A stretch of DNA of 64,000 nt from JANRIC01 sp033765345 (GCA_033765345.1 JANRIC010000107.1:19590-83589), one strand, 5' to 3'. Numbered from the stretch's first letter, positions 43,481-52,748 are shown. The notes: a model not told the origin generated them from the letters alone. Numbers and translations: made by a program.

Positions 43481-45730
43481 ATGACTGTACTAGAAAAAAA
43501 AGATTTATTTTACACAAAAGAAAGCTTCCTTATCCAAGGAATGAGCTGTGCCTCTTGTGCAGTAAGTATAGAGTCATATCTAAAAGACAGAGAAGGCATC
43601 AAAGATCTCTCAGTAAACCTTGCCGGAAACACCCTTTCACTCACGTATGCACCTGAGTTGATTCCTGCTAGCCGCATTCAAGCTTTATTACAAGAAATCG
43701 GCTTTGATTTGTATCTGGAAGCCAACACGCAAGAAAGTCTCACTGAAATACAACAAAACACGCTAAAAGACCTAAAAAACAAAGCCTTGTGGGCTACACT
43801 TTTGGCGCTGCCTGTATTTGTGCTTTCTATGTTTTTGGCAGATATTATTCTTTATACCAGAGAGATCTCTTGGGTGCTGACTACAGCGATCGTATTTTTA
43901 TATGGGAAAGGTTTCTACATCAGAGCCTTTAAAAAAGCGCTTCATTTTCAGGCAAATATGGATACGCTCATTGCACTGGGTACGGGTTCGGCATACCTTT
44001 ATAGTGTATGGAATATGCTTTATCCTGATTTTTTTATGCAGACTGGGCAGCACGCACCTATTTATTTTGAATCGGTTGCAGTGATCATTGCTTTTATTCT
44101 GTTGGGAAAATACTTGGAGGAACGCGCCAAACATCAAAGTGGGGAAGCCATCCAAAAACTTATGGAATTGCAGCCTACACAGGTGCGAGTCATACGCAAT
44201 GCACAGGAACTGGAAATCCCACTGGACGAGGTGCTTGTCTTGGAGCGTGTAGTGGTGCGACCTTTTGAAAAAATCCCCGTAGATGGCAAACTCATCAAAG
44301 GAGAAGCCTGGCTGGATGAAAGCATGATCAACGGCGAATCTCTTCCAATACTCAAAAACAAAGGAGACCAGGTCTTTGCTGGAACACTCAATCAGTCGGG
44401 TACATTGCTGATTTTGGCTGAGAAAGTAGGCAAAGATACGGTACTTGCTCAGATTACACGCATCGTACGAGAAGCTCAAGGCAGCAAAGCCCCCGCTCAA
44501 AAACTGGCAGATCAAATTGCAGGGATTTTTGTGCCGATTGTACTCCTGATTGCCTTTCTAAGTCTAAGTCTTTGGCTTCTTTGGGGAGGAACAGCCTATT
44601 GGCCGCAAGCGTTTTTATCTTTTGTAAGTGTGCTGGTGGTCGCTTGCCCCTGTGCACTCGGATTAGCAACGCCCACCGCCGTGATGGTAGGCATCGGAAA
44701 AGCGGCCGAAGCCGGTATTTTGGTGCGGGATGCTGAAAGCCTGGAGACTTTGCATTGGGCTGATACTTTTATTTTTGATAAAACTGGCACATTAACCATC
44801 GGCAAACCTTCTGTACTTCAAATCTACAGGGCTGATGAGCAAGATATACATGATTTAGATAAATACCTCTTTACGCTTGCCACCCAATCTAATCACCCAC
44901 TTTCAAAAGCTTTGTATAATTATTTGCAGACAAAGGGCGACTCTATAAATTATACAACAGAAGACGTGACGGATTCACCCGGACTGGGAGTGAAGGCTAC
45001 AATAAATTCGCAAAATTTTTATCTGGGAAGTGAAGCTTTTATGCTACAAAACAAGCAGGAAATCCCTCAAAATATCAGGTTTCAAGCCCAGTTATGGCAA
45101 AAGGAGGCTTATAGTCTGGTATATTTTGCACAACAGGGAACAGTAAAAACCCTGGTGGCTTTGCAAGATCAGTTACGAGAACAGGCAGTACACGTTATCC
45201 AAACTCTGCAAGAGGCAGGGAAAAATATCTACATCCTCAGTGGCGACCAGGTCACAGCCACCGAAGCCATAGCACATCGCTTAGGAATTCGGAATTATCA
45301 GGCAAAATTAATGCCCTCGGATAAATCCGCTATTATTCGCCGCTTAAAAGAGGAAGGACACACCGTGGCTATGGTTGGCGATGGCGTGAATGATGCCGAA
45401 GCCCTGGTCTTGGCACAGGTAGGGGTAGCCATGGGCAAAGGTACAGACATTGCCCGGCAAGTTGCTGGAATTACTTTGATGCACAGCGATTTAGGAGCAT
45501 TGCCTAAAGCAATAAGACTTTCTGCGGCTACTTCCCGAAGCATCCAGCAGAATTTATTTTGGGCTTTTTTTTATAATTTGCTTTGTATCCCAATTGCGGC
45601 GGGAATTTTATTTCCTCTAAATGGTTTTTTATTAAACCCGATGATCGCCGGAGCTGTGATGGCATTCAGCTCAGTAACCGTAGTTGGGAATAGTTTGCGA
45701 TTGAAAAGATTGAATATGGAAAAAAAATAA
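43481..45730 (+). CDS. copA: Copper-translocating P1B-type ATPase
   Basis: A 749-residue P1B-ATPase. One N-terminal HMA domain has GMSCASCA near residue 20. The transmembrane copper site CPC is in VACPCALGLATP, DKTGT (in FIFDKTGTLTI, near 432) is phosphorylated, the HP motif is SNHPLSKA, GDGVNDAEAL is the hinge, and MAFSSVTVVGNS near the end is the Cu(I) group M-x-x-S-S. The actuator loop reads NGES rather than TGES. It exports cytoplasmic Cu(I) or Ag(I). The ATG at 43481 is the first after the promoter-like element. It starts an operon with the next two genes. Confidence 0.93.
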   Translation: MTVLEKKDLFYTKESFLIQGMSCASCAVSIESYLKDREGIKDLSVNLAGNTLSLTYAPELIPASRIQALLQEIGFDLYLEANTQESLTEIQQNTLKDLKNKALWATLLALPVFVLSMFLADIILYTREISWVLTTAIVFLYGKGFYIRAFKKALHFQANMDTLIALGTGSAYLYSVWNMLYPDFFMQTGQHAPIYFESVAVIIAFILLGKYLEERAKHQSGEAIQKLMELQPTQVRVIRNAQELEIPLDEVLVLERVVVRPFEKIPVDGKLIKGEAWLDESMINGESLPILKNKGDQVFAGTLNQSGTLLILAEKVGKDTVLAQITRIVREAQGSKAPAQKLADQIAGIFVPIVLLIAFLSLSLWLLWGGTAYWPQAFLSFVSVLVVACPCALGLATPTAVMVGIGKAAEAGILVRDAESLETLHWADTFIFDKTGTLTIGKPSVLQIYRADEQDIHDLDKYLFTLATQSNHPLSKALYNYLQTKGDSINYTTEDVTDSPGLGVKATINSQNFYLGSEAFMLQNKQEIPQNIRFQAQLWQKEAYSLVYFAQQGTVKTLVALQDQLREQAVHVIQTLQEAGKNIYILSGDQVTATEAIAHRLGIRNYQAKLMPSDKSAIIRRLKEEGHTVAMVGDGVNDAEALVLAQVGVAMGKGTDIARQVAGITLMHSDLGALPKAIRLSAATSRSIQQNLFWAFFYNLLCIPIAAGILFPLNGFLLNPMIAGAVMAFSSVTVVGNSLRLKRLNMEKK

Positions 45731-45740
45731 TGATATTCTG

Positions 45741-45956
45741 ATGAAACAACATACTTTTAAAACCAATATTCATTGTGAAAATTGTATCAAAGGCATCAGT
45801 CCCTTTCTCAATCAGGAGATAGAGATAGAAAGCTGGCAGGTAGATACAGCCCACGAAGATAAACTCCTTAAGATCGAAAGTGACTTGGATGAACAAACTC
45901 TGGTAGAAATTATAGAAAAAGCCGGTTTTAAGGCTGAATTAATTCATACACCCTAA
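45741..45956 (+). CDS. HMA-type copper chaperone
   Basis: A 71-residue soluble HMA domain. TNIHCENCIKGI gives the CxxC metal site at the N-terminal loop, followed by the beta-alpha-beta-beta-alpha-beta pattern that ends VEIIEKAGFKAEL. It should pass Cu(I) to CopA. It begins ten bases after copA. The M-x-C-x-x-C residue before the motif is His rather than Met. Confidence 0.88.
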   Translation: MKQHTFKTNIHCENCIKGISPFLNQEIEIESWQVDTAHEDKLLKIESDLDEQTLVEIIEKAGFKAELIHTP

Positions 45957-45966
45957 ATTGTAAGTC

Positions 45967-46746
45967 ATGTACCTATTTTTATTCTGGATGCTGATCAATA
46001 CACACGTTTTAGGAATCCACGCTACAGATTCTACGGATCATTTGCCTAAATCTGCGGAAGTAACTTTGACTTTCAGCCATTATTTTGGAGCGCAACCTTT
46101 TGCTTTTCGCCAAAAATACCAAACCGTATTCGGAGATACCATTGATTTTGAGCGGTTTCAGTATTATATCAGCAACATTGAGCTTGTAAACGAAGACGGC
46201 AAAACCTGGAACGAAAAAAACAGCTACCATTTGCTGGTACTCAAGCCCAATGAGGGGCATCAGTTAAGCCTCTCACTCCAAGATGTACCCTTCAAACAAA
46301 TCAAACGCATCCGCTTTGGAATTGGAGTCGACTCCAGCCGCAATCACGGCGGCGTACAAGATGGCGACCTTGATCCCATACGAGGAATGTTCTGGACATG
46401 GAGTCAGGGTTATATTTTTCTAAAAAGTGAAGGGCATCATTATCAAAACCCCACACAACGCCGGGGATTGATCTATCACATTGGAGGAGATGAATGTTAT
46501 CGGGAGCTTCAGTTTGAACTCAATCCGACAAACAATCGGCTTTCAAGCACCAAAGCATTGCACATTCTGGTTCAAGTCAACCTGGAAAAATTCTTTGGTG
46601 GGTTTCAGGGTGCAGGAATCAATTTGCAAGTTCCGGCTGACGGCACAGCCATCAATGTAATGGGAGGTCCTAAATCAGCCAAAATCGCAGATAATTATGT
46701 CGGTATGTTTTCTTTGCAAAAAACCGAAAATAATTCTCAGGAATGA
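45967..46746 (+). CDS. MbnP-like copper-binding exported protein
   Basis: A 259-residue protein with a short signal peptide (LFLFWMLINTHVLGIHA). The mature domain has the MbnP pattern: VTLTFSHYFGAQPF, FERFQYYISNIELV, IRFGIGVDSSRNHGG, RGMFWTWSQGYIFLKSEG. MbnP partners with MbnH and, in methanobactin loci, handles copper through oxidised tryptophan. Here it lies ten bases after the chaperone and is the last gene of a copper operon. No MbnH di-heme peroxidase gene is beside it. Confidence 0.85.
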   Translation: MYLFLFWMLINTHVLGIHATDSTDHLPKSAEVTLTFSHYFGAQPFAFRQKYQTVFGDTIDFERFQYYISNIELVNEDGKTWNEKNSYHLLVLKPNEGHQLSLSLQDVPFKQIKRIRFGIGVDSSRNHGGVQDGDLDPIRGMFWTWSQGYIFLKSEGHHYQNPTQRRGLIYHIGGDECYRELQFELNPTNNRLSSTKALHILVQVNLEKFFGGFQGAGINLQVPADGTAINVMGGPKSAKIADNYVGMFSLQKTENNSQE

Positions 46747-46756
46747 TCCTCCTTGA

Positions 46757-47455
46757 CTAATTCTGAGAAACCGTACCAGGTTTTCTGAGATCTATTACTT
46801 CTTTGACTCCCGAAAAACGATGTGGCGTATATTTAAAGAAATTGTGCGAAATCTCAACATCTGGAGTGATATTGAGCTGATAATCGATGGTACTTCCATT
46901 TTTCATAAATACTTTCCAGTGATTAATCAAATGGGTCTCCCGATCTATAAAAAGTCGGAAATTAAGATAATTTCGGTTTGGTTGTGTGGGTGAAAACTCG
47001 ATGACATCCTCAGCCCTAACAGCAGGCATCAGGCCGCCCTGCGACTCTTCGGAATCCTGATCAATATAGGTATATCGGAGTCCCTTACTCAGGAAATCTT
47101 CTCTGAAAATTTCATCCGGGGTGATTTTACCATCACTGGGATCATAATTGGAGATAAATAATTGTTGACTTGCCTTCATATAAGTCCAGATCGTGTGCCC
47201 ATCGCTAATAATCTCACGATCAGGGAGCTCGATCACGTGATGCAAACCTTTTACATAAGCGATACCTTCCAGATTTTGGTTTAACCCGGTGCTTTTATTT
47301 TCGGTAATGCTTACAAAATTGATTTTAATATTCTGATAAGTTTTGTATTTTTTATAGGCAGTGAATAAGATCGTTTGTGCCTGGCTATCGTGTTGTGAAT
47401 AAGCTCCAAAACTTATCAAAAATCCTATGAACAGGAGCTTGAACTTTTTATGCAT
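46757..47455 (-). CDS. LolA family outer-membrane lipoprotein carrier
   Basis: A 232-residue protein. After a signal peptide (LLFIGFLISFGAYSQ) there is a LolA-type half-barrel (TILFTAYKKYKTYQNIKINF...GIAYVKGLHHVIELPD...IISDGHTIWTYMKASQQLFI). It would ferry lipoproteins across the periplasm, although Bacteroidota often have several paralogues with other roles. Its stop faces the MbnP gene, ten bases away. Divergent from nothing; it is followed upstream by the dehydrogenase gene on the same strand. Confidence 0.78.
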   Translation of the reverse strand: MHKKFKLLFIGFLISFGAYSQHDSQAQTILFTAYKKYKTYQNIKINFVSITENKSTGLNQNLEGIAYVKGLHHVIELPDREIISDGHTIWTYMKASQQLFISNYDPSDGKITPDEIFREDFLSKGLRYTYIDQDSEESQGGLMPAVRAEDVIEFSPTQPNRNYLNFRLFIDRETHLINHWKVFMKNGSTIDYQLNITPDVEISHNFFKYTPHRFSGVKEVIDLRKPGTVSQN

Positions 47456-47548
47456 AGAAGTATTTTTTAAAAAGGTTTAAAGAAATCAATTACAGATTGA
47501 GACGCATTTAAAATGGCTCAGGTTGTAGTATGTAAGTTTTGCCTGCAA

Positions 47549-48757
47549 TCAGTCTTTCCCTTGTAAATACCTTTCTAAGAATAAAAAACCGGGCATTATT
47601 CTTCCATTTTCAACCAAAGTAGCTCTTTGAAGAATTTTATCGGTTTCAGAGTTCATCATGGCTGGTAAAAGCTCACTGAGCAATTGTTTTCCAAAATGCC
47701 TGGAGGCATCCAAAGGAAGCTCTGCCGATAAGTTTTCTACTGCCATAACTGTGACGTGATTTTCGCTACTAAAGGATTCTTCAATGGTATTTGTGCGAGG
47801 ATTAAAATCATAAAAAGGATTTTCTAAGGTTGCATTTCTCAAAGATTCCGGCAATAAAGGGCTGATTCCGCAAGCTACATCACAAATCACCTTGATTTTG
47901 AAAGAAGGGCTTTGCATATCTTCCTTAGTAAATAAAGGTGCAAGCAATGGGCTGCTATGATGTGCTCTGACAAAAATGTGTGCTACACTGGCGTATTTCA
48001 GGAAATCCGCCTCAAAGTTTTCCGGATTTTCATAAAATGCCCTAGCATCCCACTCTTTCCGGCTTTTATCACGATAATAATGTGCCGAACGTAGAATTGT
48101 ATAAACCGGCTTATTATAACTTCGAGTCAGAAAACCCTCCGCATTTACTGGTTGAATTCCCATACTTTGCAGTACCTCGTCGATTCCCTGTACAACATTG
48201 CCTAGCCCTGTGACTACAATTTTGATGGGGGGTAATTTTACTTTATTAAATTCCCAACGAATTTCCTGAATATCTTTACACATCAAGGCAGGTTTGAGCT
48301 GAAATAACTTGTACCTGCGCCCATAAGCCAGAATGCTGTCGTAGGCACCCACAATACCCGAAAAGCGACCAAAATCTACCATCTTTTGCCCCATTTGATT
48401 GGTGATGCACTCATAATCAATTACTTTGATTTTGCGTTGAAGAGCTGCTTTGAGCAGGGCTCTGTTTTCAGGCTTTTGATGAATCCATTCTGAAAAAAAC
48501 AAGTAGCTTTTTAGGGGGATCAATTGTTGTGCTTCAGGCGGATTAATGCTCATAAAATAATCACATTCGCTAATATCTTCTTTCACCTTAATCCCTTCAT
48601 CTATGTAGGCCTGGTCGGCGATACAGCGATGATGGCTGGCTTGTACAAGAATCTGTAAATCAGGGTAAAAAAGGTGTAGTTCCTTGATTTGCTCAGGAAG
48701 CAATGGTACACGCTTGTCATTCAAAAGAGGATTTTCAGAAATGATTCCGATTTTCAT
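47549..48757 (-). CDS. NAD(P)-dependent oxidoreductase of the saccharopine/alanine dehydrogenase type
   Basis: A 402-residue protein. The N-terminal part (MKIGIISENPLLNDKRVPLLPEQI) is an alanine-dehydrogenase/PNT-type domain, and IVVTGLGNVVQGIDEVLQSMG near residue 180 is the dinucleotide-binding Rossmann loop. The architecture fits the lysine-forming saccharopine dehydrogenase (LYS1) or lysine 2-oxoglutarate reductase group. The catalytic residues were not verified, so the substrate is open. It is 93 bases upstream of lolA and may share its transcript. Confidence 0.65.
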   Translation of the reverse strand: MKIGIISENPLLNDKRVPLLPEQIKELHLFYPDLQILVQASHHRCIADQAYIDEGIKVKEDISECDYFMSINPPEAQQLIPLKSYLFFSEWIHQKPENRALLKAALQRKIKVIDYECITNQMGQKMVDFGRFSGIVGAYDSILAYGRRYKLFQLKPALMCKDIQEIRWEFNKVKLPPIKIVVTGLGNVVQGIDEVLQSMGIQPVNAEGFLTRSYNKPVYTILRSAHYYRDKSRKEWDARAFYENPENFEADFLKYASVAHIFVRAHHSSPLLAPLFTKEDMQSPSFKIKVICDVACGISPLLPESLRNATLENPFYDFNPRTNTIEESFSSENHVTVMAVENLSAELPLDASRHFGKQLLSELLPAMMNSETDKILQRATLVENGRIMPGFLFLERYLQGKD

Positions 48758-48872
48758 AATCCGTTTTTATATTTTTCTGCAAAATACAAATAAAGTATGC
48801 AAGCTAAACCTTATTTTTTATAACATCCCCAAAAATATGCTGTATATTTAGGGGATAATTTTTTTCAGACCC

Positions 48873-50171
48873 ATGAACTATACCTACGAGCAAGTATTGT
48901 CACTAGCTACCGATGCAGGCAATGCCAAAAAAGTAGCTACCAAAACTTTATGGAGCAACCACGGAGCAGATGCCCAATGTGTTTGGGGAGAATGCAAAGG
49001 TAGCGGACAAAAACCATATTACACAGCTATTGACCTCAACGGTCCCGCTTTTAAATGCTCCTGCCCCAGCCGTCAGTTTCCATGTAAGCACAGCATTGGG
49101 CTTTTCCTGCTCTATGTCTCCGAAAAAACACACTTTACCAATCAAGAGCCTCCTAATTGGGTACTTGAATGGATTTTAAAAAGACATCAAAATGCTGCTC
49201 AGAAAAAGGAAAAAGAGATTAGCCCAGAGCAAAAAGCCAAAAATGATGCTGATAAAGTCAAAAGACAAGAGAAAAGAATTCAGACCATGCAATCGGGGCT
49301 CAACGATCTGGAAGTCTGGATACAAGACATCGTGCGCCAGGGTCTGGGTAATCTCCGTACCGATGACTTGGCTTACTGGGACGAACAAAGCCGCCGCATG
49401 ACGGATGCCCAACTCAAAGGTATTTCAAATCTACTTCGGGAAGTACAAGATATGCTTCCCCAAGAAAACTGGATGGAGCTTGTCTTGGAAAGACTTGCCG
49501 AAATAAACCTCCTGATTCAGGTTTTTAAAACTCGCTCGAAACTCCCACCCGATCTGGAGAAAGACCTCATGAACTGGATCGGCGTGAATACTAAAAAAGA
49601 AGATATCATCGATCAAGCCGGTCTGAAAGATACCTGGTCGGTTTTGTCAGTCACCGAAACAGAAGAAGATTTGTTTACTACCCGTAAAACCTGGCTTTGG
49701 GGGCAACAAAGCCAGCGATTTGCCTTGATTTTGGACTTCTACCGGGATGAACCTCCCAATTTACTGGTGGCAGGTATTTCTATGAAAGCTGAAATGGTAT
49801 TTTACCCTTCGGCTTTTCCACTTCGAGCTTTGATCAAAGACATCCCTGCGAATCACGAACCGATTATTGCTCCACTTGCTTTTGATTCGTTTGTAGAATT
49901 TCTAGATCAATATGCCTCAGATCACCAGAAAATCCCTTTTCATTGGACTTACCCTTGTATAATTCATCGGGTCAGTCCGGCTGAATACAACGGATACTTT
50001 TGCCTGCTGGATCATCTGAATCATCAAATAGAACTTAACAGGAGTTATACCAAAAAATGGAAAATTCTAGCCATCAGTGGTGGGCATCCTTTTACTATTT
50101 TCGGAGATTGGAAAAACTATCGCCTTGAGCCGCTTGCTCTTTTTGTCCAAGATCAATATTATGACTTATGA
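48873..50171 (+). CDS. SWIM zinc-finger protein
   Basis: A 432-residue protein. The SWIM finger is near residues 62-73: CSC...PCKH, giving C-x-C and C-x-H zinc ligands. A charged coiled-coil-like region (KKEKEISPEQKAK...) follows, then a helical domain and a beta-rich C-terminus with no motif I can name. SWIM domains bind DNA or protein. The gene overlaps the next one by four bases (ATGA), so the two are translationally coupled. In other genomes this pair occurs with MoxR ATPase and von Willebrand genes; they are absent here. Confidence 0.8.
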   Translation: MNYTYEQVLSLATDAGNAKKVATKTLWSNHGADAQCVWGECKGSGQKPYYTAIDLNGPAFKCSCPSRQFPCKHSIGLFLLYVSEKTHFTNQEPPNWVLEWILKRHQNAAQKKEKEISPEQKAKNDADKVKRQEKRIQTMQSGLNDLEVWIQDIVRQGLGNLRTDDLAYWDEQSRRMTDAQLKGISNLLREVQDMLPQENWMELVLERLAEINLLIQVFKTRSKLPPDLEKDLMNWIGVNTKKEDIIDQAGLKDTWSVLSVTETEEDLFTTRKTWLWGQQSQRFALILDFYRDEPPNLLVAGISMKAEMVFYPSAFPLRALIKDIPANHEPIIAPLAFDSFVEFLDQYASDHQKIPFHWTYPCIIHRVSPAEYNGYFCLLDHLNHQIELNRSYTKKWKILAISGGHPFTIFGDWKNYRLEPLALFVQDQYYDL

Positions 50172-51685
50172 TGCGTGATAAAATACTAAAAATCGCTGTT
50201 TTAGGCACAGAAAAATCTTTTTTTACGGAAGAAGATCAGGAAACTCTCAAACAATGGCAAATTCCTGAAAATGCTTCTCCCGAACAAATCTTTTTGCAAT
50301 CGGCCCTGATTTACAGCAAAATGCAACAGGCTGGCTTTCTTCCCCAAAAGCTTGATGCCCAAATACTACCCGCAACTCCCGAATCACGCCCTGCTATTGG
50401 CGCCAAAAGCATGTTTCATCTCGGATTGATGCTAGGAGGTACGCATCATCAGGTTTTGCCCGAATTTATTGAGCTTGTCGATGTATACCAAAAAAGGGTT
50501 GATTTTCAGTTTTTACCCAATCTCCTGGATTGGGGAGTCGCCAAAACAGACATACAGACTTCTCTAAGCCGCATTCTTGGGCAAAGAGGCAAGTGGCTCT
50601 CCAGACTCAACGATCAATGGGAATATTTGTATGAAGTTCTTGAGCCTAGCCAAGTCGATTGGGAAATGTCTTCTTTTAAAGAAAGAAAACCATATCTGCG
50701 GAGTCTGCGCATCACAGACCCGCCTCAAGCCACTGAGCTGCTTGAGAAAACCTGGGATCAGGAAGAAACTAACCACAAAGTAGGTTTTCTGAAAATATTT
50801 GCCGAAAATCTAAGCCTTGCTGATGAGCCTTTTCTGGAAAAATTACGTACCGAACGGCGCAAAGAAGTACGTGCACTCGTCTTTCAACTTTTAGCCAAAA
50901 TTCCCCAAAGCCGTTATAACCACCAACTGAGGCAATATCTCGACAAACACATTGACATTCAAAGTAACCTGATCAAAAATGCCATTGACATCAAATTCCC
51001 CCATGAATTCGACCGCGAACAAAAGGACTTAGGAGTTGTGGAAAAATCTATTATTGCCAAAGGTGGACAAAAAGCCAACTGGCTCGCCCAAATTATTGTA
51101 AAAGTACACCCTGATTTTTGGCTGGATAAATTTCAGAAAAAACCCGATGAGATCGTAAACCTCATTCAAAAAAGTGAGTGGAATGAGCTTTTGATAGGCA
51201 CTATTTCCCAAGCAGCCGTTTTCCACGGAGATCAGCTTTGGTTAAGTGCTTTTTTTGATCAAACTCACAACAAACACAACCTCAACCTACCCGAACTTAT
51301 CCAGGCTCTTGAGGAAACCTACCTCAATCGTTTGGTAGAAAAAGAAATTAAACAAGGCGTAGAGGCTCTTTATCACAACAAAACCCTATTCCTCTTATTG
51401 GAATACAGCCAAACCAAACTCTCTGATCCAAATACCCGCCATATCATCAAACTTTACCAGGAGCTCGTCCGCAAGGAAAACCGCAAAGGCAGCTATTACC
51501 AATGGCAAACCAAAAATCTGCTCAAAAAACTGGGGCTGAGAATTAACCCCGATCTGCTGCCCGAAATCCGCGAAGGATGGACCGAGAACCTGGAAAACGG
51601 CGACCATTGGTTTGCTGATATCACCGAGTTTCTACGGCTTCTTGAGTTTAGAAAGGAAGTAAAAGATGCTTTGAAAAATGACTGA
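50168..51685 (+). CDS. DUF5691 family protein
   Basis: A 505-residue, mostly helical soluble protein. The start (KILKIAVLGTEKS) and its coupling by overlap to a SWIM protein match DUF5691. No catalytic motif was recognised; repeated helix pairs suggest a HEAT-like scaffold. Its function is unknown. It probably forms a complex with the SWIM protein, judged only from the overlap. A REP-like double palindrome lies just downstream. Confidence 0.7.
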   Translation: MMRDKILKIAVLGTEKSFFTEEDQETLKQWQIPENASPEQIFLQSALIYSKMQQAGFLPQKLDAQILPATPESRPAIGAKSMFHLGLMLGGTHHQVLPEFIELVDVYQKRVDFQFLPNLLDWGVAKTDIQTSLSRILGQRGKWLSRLNDQWEYLYEVLEPSQVDWEMSSFKERKPYLRSLRITDPPQATELLEKTWDQEETNHKVGFLKIFAENLSLADEPFLEKLRTERRKEVRALVFQLLAKIPQSRYNHQLRQYLDKHIDIQSNLIKNAIDIKFPHEFDREQKDLGVVEKSIIAKGGQKANWLAQIIVKVHPDFWLDKFQKKPDEIVNLIQKSEWNELLIGTISQAAVFHGDQLWLSAFFDQTHNKHNLNLPELIQALEETYLNRLVEKEIKQGVEALYHNKTLFLLLEYSQTKLSDPNTRHIIKLYQELVRKENRKGSYYQWQTKNLLKKLGLRINPDLLPEIREGWTENLENGDHWFADITEFLRLLEFRKEVKDALKND

Positions 51686-51697
51686 TAGAGAGAACGA

Positions 51698-51769
51698 CTG
51701 TTAGGGCTTGAAGCCACTAACAGCGTGTTTTTCAAAAACCTTGTTAGTCGCCCGCTAGGGTGCTAACAA
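51698..51769. repeat. Double REP-like palindromes
   Basis: Hairpin one (51698-51723): CTGTTAG pairs with CTAACAG, enclosing the odd palindrome GGCTT-G-AAGCC. Hairpin two (51741-51769): TTGTTAG pairs with CTAACAA, enclosing CGCCC and GGGTG around a GCTA loop. They share the outer TGTTAG/CTAACA arms and are 17 bases apart. Confidence 0.75.
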
Positions 51770-51813
51770 TGGTTGGATAGATAAATCTTATTATCGTTTA
51801 AATTCTGCTAAAA

Positions 51814-52311
51814 ATGTCCGAAAAACTTAATTCTTCCTCACTTTCTCACATAGACCCCAGCGGAAACCCCAGTATGGTAGATGTGGGCGATAAAAATATC
51901 ACTGAGCGTTTTGCAAAGGCACAAGCCAAAGTTATACTCTCCGATGAAATTCTGGCGCTTTTGCAAGGACGGGAGATCTATACCAAAAAAGGGGCAGTAT
52001 TTCAAACGGCGATCATTGCAGGTACGATGGCTGCCAAAAAGACTTCTGATCTTATTCCTCTTTGCCACCCCATCGGGCTGACAGGCTGCAAGTTTGACAT
52101 CCAAATCAATGAGCAAAAAGAAGTGGTCATTGAGTGTACTGTCAAAGTGAGTGCCCAAACAGGGGTAGAAATGGAAGCACTCACCGGAGCTACCGTAGCT
52201 GCACTTACGATTTATGATATGTGCAAAGCCCTTTCGCACTATATCGTCATTAGTGAAGTCAAACTCCTAGAAAAAACCGGAGGCAAAAAAGATTTTAAAA
52301 ACGAAGCCTGA
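51814..52311 (+). CDS. moaC: Cyclic pyranopterin monophosphate synthase
   Basis: A 165-residue MoaC. SMVDVGDKNIT, LIPLCHPIGLTG and GVEMEALTGATVAALTIYDMCKAL are the signature segments, including the catalytic Lys/His/Asp residues around CHP and DMCKA. With MoaA it makes cyclic pyranopterin from a GTP derivative in molybdenum-cofactor synthesis. No other moa or mog gene is in the window. The next feature is a 21-bp tandem array. Confidence 0.95.
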   Translation: MSEKLNSSSLSHIDPSGNPSMVDVGDKNITERFAKAQAKVILSDEILALLQGREIYTKKGAVFQTAIIAGTMAAKKTSDLIPLCHPIGLTGCKFDIQINEQKEVVIECTVKVSAQTGVEMEALTGATVAALTIYDMCKALSHYIVISEVKLLEKTGGKKDFKNEA

Positions 52312-52354
52312 AGCCCTTTTAAGCTGGATGTAAACTTCTAAACGATAAAATAGG

Positions 52355-52640
52355 GTCCTTGAATGACTGAAGGGAGTCCTTGAATGACTGAAGGGAGTCC
52401 TTGAATGACTGAAGGGAGTCTTTGAATGACTGAAGGGAGTCCTTGAATGACTGAAGGGAGTCCTTGAATGACTGAAGGGAGTCCTTGAATGACTGAAGGG
52501 AGTCCTTGAATGACTGAAGGGAGTCCTTGAATGACTGAAGGGAGTCCTTGAATGACTGAAGGGAGTCTTTGAATGACTGAAGGGAGTCTTTGAATGACTG
52601 AAGGGAGTCTTTGAATGACTGAAGGGAGTCCTTGAATGAC
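52355..52640. repeat. 21-bp tandem array, 14 nearly identical copies
   Basis: The unit GTCCTTGAATGACTGAAGGGA starts at 52355 and recurs every 21 bases up to 52628. Ten copies carry GTCC and four (52418, 52565, 52586, 52607) carry GTCT; other positions are identical, apart from the last copy's truncated end. The homogeneity points to recent expansion. Confidence 0.95.
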
Positions 52641-52748
52641 TTGGGGAAGCTCTAGACTCTGCGGGCGAGTCATTTCTACTAAAAATATTTCTTTTTTGCA
52701 TTCATATTAAAATGTTGAAAGAACGAAAAAATAAACAAGAAATGTCAT

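Noticed and set aside
43898..44515. Antisense open frame of 205 codons within copA
   Set aside because: Shadow of the conserved ATPase frame.
52355..52640. Possible CRISPR array
   Set aside because: The units are directly adjacent without unique spacers, and no cas gene is present.
52267..52701. Minus-strand open frame of 144 codons giving SHSRTPF heptads
   Set aside because: It is the 21-bp array read in a stop-free frame; a second frame of similar length gives a different heptad. No start context or domain supports a gene.
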